Shown: piece after piece, positions 26,542-34,565 of the stretch | How positions within the stretch are numbered: the stretch's first letter is position 1 | How the letters are laid out: each line of letters begins with the position of its first letter | The notes under the pieces: model-generated | The model's database searches: none | Seen by the model: only the letters and a program-made list of their open reading frames with translations | What the model was told of the DNA's origin: nothing | From: JAWWPG01 sp963820035 | GTDB taxonomy: Bacteria > Actinomycetota > Actinomycetes > Propionibacteriales > Nocardioidaceae | NCBI GenBank assembly: GCA_963820035.1 | Contig: CAWFYK010000004.1 | Coordinates: 310,001 to 374,000 of the forward strand | Length of the DNA: 64,000 nt | Direction of reading: 5' to 3' | Made by a program: the position numbers and the translations under genes

Positions 26542-27519
26542 TTTTTGGGTAGTGATGTCGGTCCCAAGGCCGTGAACAGAGGGAATCTGGCCCAGCCGAC
26601 CCGCCTGGAAGTCCTCGAACGCCGCCATCACCTCAGCCCGGGTGTTCATCACGAACGGCCCACCCCAGGCGATCGGCTCGCGGATCGGCTGGCCGCCGAG
26701 GACGAGCACCTCGAGTGCCGGGTAGCGGCTCTGCTGGACGCGGTCGGCCGCCACGCGCACGTCGTCGCCGGCGCCGAGCACCGCGAGCTGTCCGGCGCCG
26801 AACGCGCGACGCTCCGCTCCGACCGTGCCCGTTCCCGCCAGGACGTAGACCAGCGCGTTGAAGTCGGGCCGCCAGGGCAACGTCATCTCCGCCCCGGGAG
26901 CAAGCGTCGCATGCACCATCGTCATCGGCGTGTACGTCGACCCCGGTCCGCTCACACCGGAAACCTCACCCGCGATCACCCGCACGAGGGCGCCTGCGTC
27001 CGCTGTGGCGACCAGCCCGACCTGACCCGCCCGAAGATCCTGATAGCGGGGTGCGATCAGCTTCTGGGTCCGCGGCAGATTGACCCACAGCTGGATCCCG
27101 TGGAACAACCCGCCCTTCTGCACGAGCCACTCCGGCGGCTTCTCGATGTGCAGGATTCCCCCACCGGCGGTCATCCACTGGGTGTCGCCGTTGCTGATCG
27201 ACCCACCGCCCCCGTTGCTGTCCTGGTGGTCGAAGACGCCGTCGAGCATGTAGGTGACGGTCTCGAAGCCGCGGTGCGGGTGCCACGGGGTGCCCTTCGG
27301 CTCGCCTGGCGCATATTCCACCTCACCCATCTGGTCCATGTGGATGAACGGGTCGAGCAGAGCCAGGTCGACGCCGGCGAATGCGCGGTGGACCGGGAAC
27401 CCCTCTCCCTCGAAGCCCCGGGGAGCCGTCGTCAGCGAGACCACCGGCCTTGGTCGGGACCCCTCGGCCGGCGCCACCCGAGGCAGCACGGTCAGGTCGT
27501 CAACAGTCACAGCAGGCAT
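26539..27519 (-). CDS. Pirin family protein
   Basis: A 326-residue bicupin of the pirin family. The N-terminal cupin has the metal-binding pattern (HPHRGFETVTYMLDG ... GGGSISNGDTQWMTAGGGIL) and the C-terminal cupin is reduced, as usual. Bacterial pirins are Fe-binding and some have quercetinase activity; the role here is unknown. The ATG at 27519 follows GAAGGAGCT, so the longer frame to 27561 is rejected. A 14-bp MarR-type operator identical to that at the MarR gene lies 52 bp upstream. Confidence 0.92.
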   Translation of the reverse strand: MPAVTVDDLTVLPRVAPAEGSRPRPVVSLTTAPRGFEGEGFPVHRAFAGVDLALLDPFIHMDQMGEVEYAPGEPKGTPWHPHRGFETVTYMLDGVFDHQDSNGGGGSISNGDTQWMTAGGGILHIEKPPEWLVQKGGLFHGIQLWVNLPRTQKLIAPRYQDLRAGQVGLVATADAGALVRVIAGEVSGVSGPGSTYTPMTMVHATLAPGAEMTLPWRPDFNALVYVLAGTGTVGAERRAFGAGQLAVLGAGDDVRVAADRVQQSRYPALEVLVLGGQPIREPIAWGGPFVMNTRAEVMAAFEDFQAGRLGQIPSVHGLGTDITTQK

Positions 27520-27570
27520 CGTCTGAGCTCCTTCGTCCAGTCCTCGCGAACGCTCGTCCACGGTCGAAAT

Positions 27571-27586
27571 AGTTGAATGCTCAATC
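27571..27586. promoter_or_regulatory. MarR-type operator before the pirin gene
   Basis: AGTTGA-ATGC-TCAATC; its first 14 bases are the exact reverse complement of bases 82-95 at the MarR gene. It sits where the pirin promoter should be. Confidence 0.6.
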
Positions 27587-27747
27587 TTCCAGCTCTATTC
27601 CGCCCGAGCTCAGCGCCGTCGGCCCTGCTCCCCGCCCAGGCGCTGGTCCCATCATGACCCACTTTCTCCCCGGCCGGGAGCAGAGTGGCGTGCCGGCTCA
27701 CCACGAGGTTGTTACGATCGTTTGAGTAGTAGTTGAAAGGGGGTGTC

Positions 27748-28131
27748 ATGTCGACCCAACAAGCCTGCGCGGGACATACCAGGCGCGAGCCAGGGGTGCT
27801 CGAGAGCGAGGTGCTCTCGACCCTCTCCGCTGCGGAGTCGGCGTTGACACCGGCACAGGTTCTCGATCGCCTCGGCTCCCACCTCGCCTACACGACCGTC
27901 ATGACGACCCTCGTCCGGCTGCACGACAAGGGCGTGATCACCCGAGCGCGGGCCGGCCGCGCCTACGCCTACTCTCTGGTGGACCCCTGCACCGTCACCG
28001 CTCGCAAGATGTGCCGGGAGCTCGACGCGGCCGAGTCTCGTGAACGTGCGCTGGCGCGGTTTCTCGACGAGCTCGGCCCGGCCGACGTACCCGTGCTGCA
28101 GCGCCTCCTGGAGACTGCTTCCGGGGATTGA
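27748..28131 (+). CDS. BlaI/MecI/CopY-type regulator
   Basis: A 127-residue winged-helix repressor: the LESEVLSTLSAAESALTPAQ helix pair and recognition segment YTTVMTTLVRLHDKGVITRA are typical, followed by a C-terminal dimerisation part. AAGGGGG upstream supports ATG 27748. Members usually sit beside an M56 sensor peptidase or a beta-lactamase; none follows here, because the gene is followed by ~120 bp and then an IS element. TAGTAGT-like sequence just upstream could be part of its operator. Confidence 0.85.
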   Translation: MSTQQACAGHTRREPGVLESEVLSTLSAAESALTPAQVLDRLGSHLAYTTVMTTLVRLHDKGVITRARAGRAYAYSLVDPCTVTARKMCRELDAAESRERALARFLDELGPADVPVLQRLLETASGD

Positions 28132-28251
28132 CGATGTTCTGGTTTCACACGTGAGCTTGAGGCCCGACGTACGGATTCGTCCGAGCCGACGCGCGGGTTC
28201 TCGCGCTTCGTCAAACCGGACGAGTCGGGCTTTCGTTGGAGGCGGACTAGG

Positions 28252-28269
28252 CCCAATACCGTTCAGTTA
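28252..28269 (+). repeat. Left terminal inverted repeat of the IS
   Basis: Eighteen bases identical to the reverse complement of 29703-29720. Confidence 0.95.
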
Positions 28270-28295
28270 AGATTACACTGGTGTAGTTTGGTGTC

Positions 28296-29709
28296 ATGCC
28301 TCGTGCTGGGTGGGTGAAGCCGGAGACGGATCGTCGGTTGTCGGATCTGGTGTCGGTCGGGGTGTTGACCCGGGTGTTTCCGCCGGATCTGGTTGATGAG
28401 GTGATCGCCTCGGTCGGGCGGACCGAGCAGCGTCATCGTTCGTTGCCGGCGCGGGTGATGGCGTATTTCTCGATCGGGATGGCGCTGTACTCCGAGGGCT
28501 CGTATGAGGACGTGCTCGCGCAGTTGACCGACGGCTTGTCGTGGGCGTCGGGTTGGCAGGAGACGTACTCGCCGCCGACCAAGTCCGCGATCTTCCAGGC
28601 CAGGGCCCGGCTGGGTTCGGAGCCGTTGGCAGCGTTGTTCGAACGGGTCGCCAGGCCGATCGGTGCTGAGGCGACCCCTGGAGTGTGGCTGGCCGGGCGG
28701 CGACTGGTCGCGATCGACGGTACCTGCCTTGATGTGGCCGACACGATCGTGAATGCCGAGCATTTCGGCCGGGCGGGGGTCAACAAGGGTGAGCAGGCGG
28801 CATTCCCGATGGCACGCGTGGTCGCGTTGGCCGAGTGCGGCACTCACGCGATCTTCGCCGCGAAGGTCGGGGTCTACGCCGACTCCGAGGCCACCTTGAC
28901 CGAGCCGCTGCTGGCGCGGCTGACCCCGGGGATGCTGCTCACCGCGGACCGCGGGTTCTTCTCCTATGCCTTATGGCGCAAGGCGATCGGTACCGGAGCC
29001 GACCTGTTGTGGCGAGTTCGCACCGACAGGTTCGGCCCGAAGCCGACCCACCTCGAAGACCTCGCCGACGGGTCCTGGCTCGCCCATCTGCATCAGACGC
29101 ACTCGGCCGCCGCGCGTCGCGAGGAACCGATCCTGGTCCGGGTCATCGACTACACGATCGACGACGGGCGGGAGAACCCGACCGTGTACCGGCTGTTCAC
29201 CACGCTGCGCGACCCGGCCGAGGCCAGCGCGGTCGACCTCGCCGCCGCCTACACGCAGCGATGGGAGATCGAACTCGCCTTCGACGAGCTCAAGACCCAC
29301 CAGCGCGGACCGCGCACGGTACTGCGATCGAAGTCCCCAGACCTGGTCCTCCAAGAGATCTGGGGCCACCTGTGCTGCCACTACGCGATCCGCTCCCTGA
29401 TGACCGAAGCAGCGCTGCACTCCGGGCACGACCCGGACCGAGTCAGCTTCGTCGCCGCCCTGCGGATCACCCGCCAATCCATCGCCCACCAGGGCGACTT
29501 TCCCCCCTCACGACCCTGACACCCGCCACCGCAGCTGGCTGACCTTCCTACACCGCGTCATCAGCCGCCTCAACCCCACTCGCCGAGCACGGGCGAACCC
29601 ACGCGTCATCAAACGCAAGTACGCCAAGTGGCACGTCAGACGGGCCCACCACACCGACTGGCCACGCCCCGAACCCTCCACGACCTACACCATCCGCTAC
29701 CCTAACTGA
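28296..29709 (+). pseudogene. IS4-family transposase, frameshifted near the C-terminus
   Basis: The first frame encodes 407 residues with the DDE triad of IS4 transposases: Asp in LVAIDGTCLDVA, Asp in LLTADRGFFSYA, Glu in YTQRWEIELAFDELK with the YREK-like helix. It stops at 29519 after a run of six C. Skipping one C there opens 60+ more codons (WLTFLHRVISRL, INPRVIKRKYAKWHVRRAHH-like) ending at a TGA inside the right inverted repeat, which is where an intact gene would be expected to stop. The basic tail is therefore lost, by mutation, programmed slippage or sequence error. Confidence 0.85.
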
Positions 29710-29720
29710 ACGGTATTGGG
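29703..29720 (-). repeat. Right terminal inverted repeat of the IS
   Basis: Exact reverse complement of the left end; it carries the TGA that closes the transposase reading frame after frameshift correction. Confidence 0.95.
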
Positions 29721-29721
29721 G

Positions 29722-31026
29722 CTAGATCCTGTCAAGGAAGTCGTCGAACACCCGCGCACAGAACTCCAGCGCGTCGACGGGCACCCGCTCGTCGATACCG
29801 TGGAACAGTCCGGTGAAGTCGAGGTCGGCCGGCAGTCGCAGCGGGGAGAACCCGAAACAGCGGATTCCCAGGTCGTTCCAGGCCTTGGCGTCGGTGCCAC
29901 CCGACATCATGAACGGCAGCACCGTGGCATCCGGGTCCTCTGCGAGCAGCGAGGCGCTCATCGCCTCCACGAGAGGTCCGTCGAACGGCGTGGACAGCGC
30001 CTTGTCGTGGACGAGCAGCTCGTAGCTGACGTTGTCGGGGAGCAGGTCGCGCAGCGTGGCGAAGAACTCGTCCTCGTAGCCGGGCAGGAAACGACCGTCG
30101 ACCGAGGCCGTCGCCTCTCCTGGAACGACATTGTGCTTGTAGCCGGAGTCGAGCATCGTCGGGTTGGCCGTGTTCCGGACGACCGCGGCGAGCATCCGGG
30201 CCGCCGGGCCGAAGTACTCCACGAGCGCGTCGACGTTGTCCTCGACGTTGGCGTGACCCGTGAGCCGTGCCACCTCGTCGAGAAGCTCGCCCATGGCCGG
30301 CGTAATCCGTACCGGCCACTGATGCCGACCGATTGCCGCGACCGCCTCCGCAACCGCGGTGACCGCGTTGTCGGTGTTGCGCATCGAGCCGTGTCCGGCG
30401 GTGCCGTGGGCACGGAGCCGCAACCAGGCCAGACCCTTCTCGGCAGTCTCCACGAGGTAGATCCGCTTGCCTGCGACCGTGGTCGAGAACCCGCCGACCT
30501 CGCCGATCCCCTCGGTGCAGCCTTCGAGCCACTCGGGACGCTGAGCGACGATGGGGTGGGCGCCCGCGATGCTGCCCGCCTCCTCATCCGCGGTGAAGAC
30601 GAGAGTGACGGCCCGGGCGGGCAGCTGACCCGCCTGCGTGCGAGCCCGGACCACGGAGAGGATCGCGGCGTCGAAGTCCTTCATATCAACCGCCCCCCTC
30701 CCCCACAGGTAGCCGTCGACGATCTCTCCTGAGAAGGGGTCCACCTTCCAGTCCTGCTTGGCGGCCGGCACCACGTCGAGGTGACCGTGCACCAACAGCC
30801 GGTCGGCTGCGTTCGGGTCACCCCACCGGGCGACGACCGACGTACGCCCCTTCACCGGCTCGAAGAACTCCGACTCGATGCCGACCTCCGCGAGCTTCTC
30901 GGCCACGTACTCCGCCGCCAGCCGCTCTCCCGGGCCCGAGTCGTCGCCGAAGTTCGTGGTGTCGATGCGGATCAGGTCACGGCAGATCTCGATGACATCG
31001 GCTTCCGGTCGATAGCTCGGGGGCAT
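29722..31026 (-). CDS. M20/M25/M40 family metallopeptidase
   Basis: A 434-residue di-zinc hydrolase. Metal and catalytic residues stand in LLVHGHLDVVP (His, catalytic Asp), WGRGAVDMKD (bridging Asp), FTADEEAGS (catalytic Glu then metal Glu) and GIDERVPVDA near the end; a dimerisation lid domain (residues ~190-310) is present. Substrates are likely dipeptides or acyl-amino acids. ATG 31026 gives the family start (MPPSYRPEADVIEICRD); GTG 31041 is an alternative. The TAG stop coincides with the target duplication of the IS element next to it. Confidence 0.92.
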   Translation of the reverse strand: MPPSYRPEADVIEICRDLIRIDTTNFGDDSGPGERLAAEYVAEKLAEVGIESEFFEPVKGRTSVVARWGDPNAADRLLVHGHLDVVPAAKQDWKVDPFSGEIVDGYLWGRGAVDMKDFDAAILSVVRARTQAGQLPARAVTLVFTADEEAGSIAGAHPIVAQRPEWLEGCTEGIGEVGGFSTTVAGKRIYLVETAEKGLAWLRLRAHGTAGHGSMRNTDNAVTAVAEAVAAIGRHQWPVRITPAMGELLDEVARLTGHANVEDNVDALVEYFGPAARMLAAVVRNTANPTMLDSGYKHNVVPGEATASVDGRFLPGYEDEFFATLRDLLPDNVSYELLVHDKALSTPFDGPLVEAMSASLLAEDPDATVLPFMMSGGTDAKAWNDLGIRCFGFSPLRLPADLDFTGLFHGIDERVPVDALEFCARVFDDFLDRI

Positions 31027-31100
31027 TCCCCCATCCTGCACTGTCTCCGGGGCACCTGTCGCGTCTGTTGGCCAGGCGTACGTCGCCGCGCGGGCCGGTC

Positions 31101-32114
31101 TCAGCCGCGGCCGAGCGCGGTCAGCTGGTCGAGTTCGGCCTGGGTCCCGAGGGCGATCAGCACGGATCCGACCGGGACCGAAGCAGCATCGTCCGGGTGT
31201 GGTTCGAAGGGCTGCCGGGGACTCCGTCGGATGGCCAGGAGCAAGGTGCCGGTGCGTTCGCGGAGGGCGAGCTCGCCCAAGCTACGACCGGCGAGCATCG
31301 ACCCCTCGCCGACGTGGATCTCCTCGATCCGAAAGTCGAGGTCCTCGTCGTGCATCACCACATCGAGGAACTCCGCGACGTCCGGTTGGAGGGCGAAGAC
31401 CGCCATCCTCCGGCCACCGATGCGTTGCGGGTTGACTGCCCTGGTCGCTCCGGCGAGGACCAGCTTGGCCTTTGCCTCGGTCGTGCGAGCTCTCGAGATG
31501 ATGACCAGGTCAGCGCGCATCGCCCGGGCGGACAGCGTGACGTAGACCGTGTCGGCATCGGTCTCGAGGGCTGCGACGAGTGCGCGCGCCCGCTCGATGC
31601 CGGCCTCCCGGAGTACCTCGTCCCGCGTGACGTCACCACGCAGGTGCGGCACCTCGTTGCCGAGGCGGCTCAGCCGCTCCTCGTCGTTGTCGACGACCAC
31701 GACGACGTACCCCATACCGACGAGGTAGTCCGTGGCCGAGCGACCGACCCGTCCATATCCGCAGACGATGACATGCCCGTGGAGGCCGGCGATGTGCTTC
31801 TCCATGCGACGCCTTTCGAGGTATGCACGCAGGTGACCCTCGGAGACCGCCTCGAGGATGACGCCGAGGCTGTAGAGGACGGTGCCCACCCCGACCACGA
31901 TCAGCACCATCGTGAAGATCAGCCCGGCCGTGTTCAGCGGGCGTACCTCCCGGAAGCCGACGGTCGCCACCGTGGTGACCGTCTGATAGAGCGCGTCCAG
32001 AAGGGGGAAGCCGAGGATCAGATAACCGATGGTCCCCACCAACGTGACGGCGACCAGTCCCACCAGCGCGACCGTGATCCGCCGTAGGCTCTCCATGAGA
32101 CCAGACAACCGCAT
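31101..32114 (-). CDS. Two-helix potassium channel-like protein with RCK domains
   Basis: A 337-residue protein: two membrane helices flanking a pore loop, then a TrkA-N/RCK domain (HVIVCGYGRVGRSATDYLV, the GxGxxG nucleotide site, and VVVVDNDEERL) and a TrkA-C domain (GEGSMLAGRSLGELALRERT). The pore reads TVATVGFREV, so the second Gly of the TVG(Y/F)G filter is Arg, which should disturb K+ selectivity; one base change (GGG to CGG) would account for it. The start may be ATG 32114 or 32096; neither has a clear Shine-Dalgarno. Such proteins are K+ channels or sensors. Confidence 0.85.
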   Translation of the reverse strand: MRLSGLMESLRRITVALVGLVAVTLVGTIGYLILGFPLLDALYQTVTTVATVGFREVRPLNTAGLIFTMVLIVVGVGTVLYSLGVILEAVSEGHLRAYLERRRMEKHIAGLHGHVIVCGYGRVGRSATDYLVGMGYVVVVVDNDEERLSRLGNEVPHLRGDVTRDEVLREAGIERARALVAALETDADTVYVTLSARAMRADLVIISRARTTEAKAKLVLAGATRAVNPQRIGGRRMAVFALQPDVAEFLDVVMHDEDLDFRIEEIHVGEGSMLAGRSLGELALRERTGTLLLAIRRSPRQPFEPHPDDAASVPVGSVLIALGTQAELDQLTALGRG

Positions 32115-32217
32115 CGGGTGACGAAGTGCGGCCAGACTCGCTCATTCGCAGCGACCCCTTCGAGGGCCGCCTGACGCTGGATCGTCCGATCACGTCTGTG
32201 GGAGCGCGCCATCGCGT

Positions 32218-32859
32218 TCAGTCGGCGGAGAAGATCAGCTTCCCCGCCTTCACGACACCTACGATGTGGCCGAAGTCGGCAGGCAGCACCCTCGTGTGCG
32301 TCGTGGTCGGGATCGTCAGGTCAGCGGTCTTACCCGGCTCGACCTCACCCAGGTCGTCGCAGCGAGCGCCGGCTCGGTGGTCAGGGAGCGCAGGATCTCG
32401 GGCTCTGCACACCGCATCGGTGGAGCGCGGTCAGCTCACCGGTGATGTCGTATTCCCGCATGTAGCCCACGTCGGTGCCGAAGCAAGGTGGCGGTCCCCT
32501 CGGTCTCGTCGGGCACGTGGGCGATGACGTCGACTCGAGGCCAGGTCGACCACGCTGGTGAAGCCACGGGAGACAAGCATGTCGTCGAGCGCTCCCTGCA
32601 GGCGAGCTGCGGACCGATGCTTCGCCCTCGACCAGGCCGGCTCGGAGAAGTGCACATGGCAGGTCCAGAAGCCGGCCGTCAGAATCCTGCCGCGCGCGTC
32701 CCACGTCGGCATTCCGCTGGGCAGCTCGGCCGACTCCGACATCTGAGTGACGGAGTCGATACGTCCATCTCGAACGACGACGGCTCGGTCCGGGATCGGT
32801 TCGACGTCGGGACTCGGCCATAACGGCGCATTCGTGACCACCAGGTCGCCACGTTCCAC
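32218..32859 (-). pseudogene. Collapsed amidohydrolase
   Basis: The N-terminus is recognisable (GDLVVTNAPLWPSPDVEPIP, DGRIDSVTQMSE, RILTAGFWTCHVHFSEPAW, the beta-sandwich and metal HxH region), and so is the C-terminus in another frame (CDDLGEVEPGKTADLTIPTT, VVKAGKLIFSAD). Short pieces of the middle (DVIAHVPDETEGTATL, LTALHRCGVQ) survive in shifted frames. The whole spans 640 bp where the family needs about 1.2-1.4 kb, so most of the catalytic barrel has been deleted and several frameshifts have accumulated. Confidence 0.85.
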
Positions 32860-33018
32860 ACGTCCGCCGATCCCCGTGCCGTCCGATCGGCGCTACCGTA
32901 TCGACACGTGTGCCGGCGCCGGCGCCCGGTGTCCAGCCGGGCGCGACCGGGTCAGAACCATGGTTTGGGCGCTCTTTGCTAGAGTGACGTCGCTCGCGAA
33001 GGTGTTGTGAGCACCCAC

Positions 33019-33104
33019 GTCCGGGTGGCGGAATAGGTAGACGCGCTAGCTTGAGGTGCTAGTGCCCGTATTAGGGCATGGGGGTTCAAGTCCCCCCTCG
33101 GACA
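33019..33104 (+). tRNA. tRNA-Leu (anticodon GAG)
   Basis: A class II tRNA: acceptor GTCCGGG/CTCGGAC (33019-33025 with 33097-33103), anticodon stem CTAGC with loop TTGAGGT (anticodon GAG), a long variable arm (TGCCCGTATTAGGGCA) and T arm GGGGG-TTCAAGT-CCCCC. Discriminator A at 33104; CCA not encoded. Its last 15 bases plus one recur at 38242-38257. Confidence 0.95.
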
Positions 33105-33105
33105 C
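33090..33105. other. Candidate attachment site (left), 3' end of tRNA-Leu
   Basis: GTCCCCCCTCGGACAC, identical to 38242-38257. Integrases commonly use tRNA 3' ends, leaving a copy at the far side of the inserted DNA. Confidence 0.6.
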
Positions 33106-33308
33106 CGGTTCGGTTGCAGTCATGGGAATTCTCGTGTGAGCTCGTGCACGGCGACGTCAGAACGCACCCGATGACTTGACGTCACTAGCACGCGCGCCGC
33201 AGAGGTCATGGAGCGCCACGTTCGGCTGATCCGGGTCACCATAGCCGGGAAATGACGCACCTTCAGTTGTCATATTTGGGCGAGGGTGCTGAGGCCTTCT
33301 GGGCGGCA

Positions 33309-34370
33309 TTACGCTCGTCGTACGCGCAGCGGCGTCTGTGGCAGCTCGAGGTAGCGCAGCACGTCGGCGGCGTCGGCTTCCAGCGCCGTGAGTTCTGTTG
33401 AGGTCAGTCGACGCAGGGGGTTCAGGGTCACCACGCCGTCGGGCATCGTCCAGGTTCCGGCTACGCGACCGTCGATGAGCGCGGTCGCTCGGAACATGCC
33501 GTTCGCCATCACCACGTTTCTGTGAGCGCCAGTCACGAACGAACGGTCCGCCCATCCGTGCAGCAGGGGGTCGAACATGCCGAGCAGCCGCGGTGGCGGC
33601 AACGGTGGGGTGTCCTGGTCGCCGACGAGCGCGCACAGCGTGTCATCTACCGGTCGAGTCTCGGCGGCGACCAAGTCGAAGCAGCGCCGGGCGCCCGTGA
33701 GCGTGATGCCAGCGTAGGCGGCGAGGTCGGACGGGCTGGCTGGGCCGTGGCCGGCGAGATAGCGACGTGCCAGCATCTCCAGACAGCCCTCATGGTGAGG
33801 CATCGGCGGCTGGTCCAGCCATTGCTTGGCGTCGACGAAGCACTGTTCGCCGTTGCGGACCGGCCCCCGGACCAGGTGCTCCCGCAAGGTCGCGGCGACC
33901 AGGAGGTGCACGAGAGCCTGTCCGGCGGTCGGCACCGCGGCTGCGTCGAGCGCACTTCGCAGCTCGGCACGCGTCCTCGGGCCATCGGCGACTTCCTCCC
34001 GAACCACCCCAACCGCTCGCCCGGTGGTCACCTCGTCCAACCCCAACTGCTCCAACCTCCGCGCATTCCGCGCGACCATACGCGGCGCCATGAGGGTGTT
34101 CAGCCACCAGTAGTCGGCCGACCTCACCAGCTGAAGCGTTCCACGAAACAGCCAGGACACCACCAGCGTCCGCCGCTCGCTGAGCGCGACCTCAACGTCG
34201 CGGGCCAACATCCCACGGCTACGGGGGCGCACCGCCAGGCGAAATGCCCGACCATCCTGGGCCTGCACGCCCAGGAGCCGGTCAACGACCTGCTCCACAC
34301 CAGCAGCGCCCGGCGGAAGGAGCAACTGGGCGCGAAACCGAGCAGCAGCAGCCCCGCCGCTCACACTCAC
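33309..34370 (-). CDS. Winged-helix (HTH_42/AlkZ-like) protein
   Basis: A 353-residue protein of the YcaQ/AlkZ-like winged-helix family, whose studied members are DNA glycosylases that unhook bulky or crosslinked bases. The QAQD motif (LLGVQAQDGRAFRLAVRPRS), the FRGTLQLVRSADYWW segment and the C-terminal PLLHGWADRSFV...IDGRVAGTWTM region are conserved-looking. It begins with GTG at 34370 without a clear ribosome binding site, so the N-terminus is uncertain. It lies within the presumed tRNA-Leu island. A repair role is inferred from the family. Confidence 0.8.
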   Translation of the reverse strand: MSVSGGAAAARFRAQLLLPPGAAGVEQVVDRLLGVQAQDGRAFRLAVRPRSRGMLARDVEVALSERRTLVVSWLFRGTLQLVRSADYWWLNTLMAPRMVARNARRLEQLGLDEVTTGRAVGVVREEVADGPRTRAELRSALDAAAVPTAGQALVHLLVAATLREHLVRGPVRNGEQCFVDAKQWLDQPPMPHHEGCLEMLARRYLAGHGPASPSDLAAYAGITLTGARRCFDLVAAETRPVDDTLCALVGDQDTPPLPPPRLLGMFDPLLHGWADRSFVTGAHRNVVMANGMFRATALIDGRVAGTWTMPDGVVTLNPLRRLTSTELTALEADAADVLRYLELPQTPLRVRRA

Positions 34371-34565
34371 ACAACAGATTCTCCCGTACCCGGGCGCCGC
34401 CTCGGCAGCTCCCGGGCCTAATCACGGTGCGACGACCCGGCTCCCAGCGCTATGACGTGCCCTCTACCCGGCGAAAGGACGCACCGTTCGGGTCGCGGGC
34501 ATGTCGGGGTGGTTGGTGCTGGCCCCCTCTCGGGCCCGTGCAGCCAGATCGTACGAAGGACGGGG

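Larger units (their letters stand above)
28251..29721 (+). mobile_element. IS4-family insertion sequence with 18-bp inverted repeats
   Basis: Perfect 18-bp terminal inverted repeats (CCCAATACCGTTCAGTTA at 28252-28269 and its complement at 29703-29720) bracket a single transposase gene. CTAG occurs directly outside both ends (28247-28250 and 29722-29725), a likely 4-bp target duplication. The right CTAG includes the TAG stop of the M20 peptidase, so insertion left that gene complete. Confidence 0.93.
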
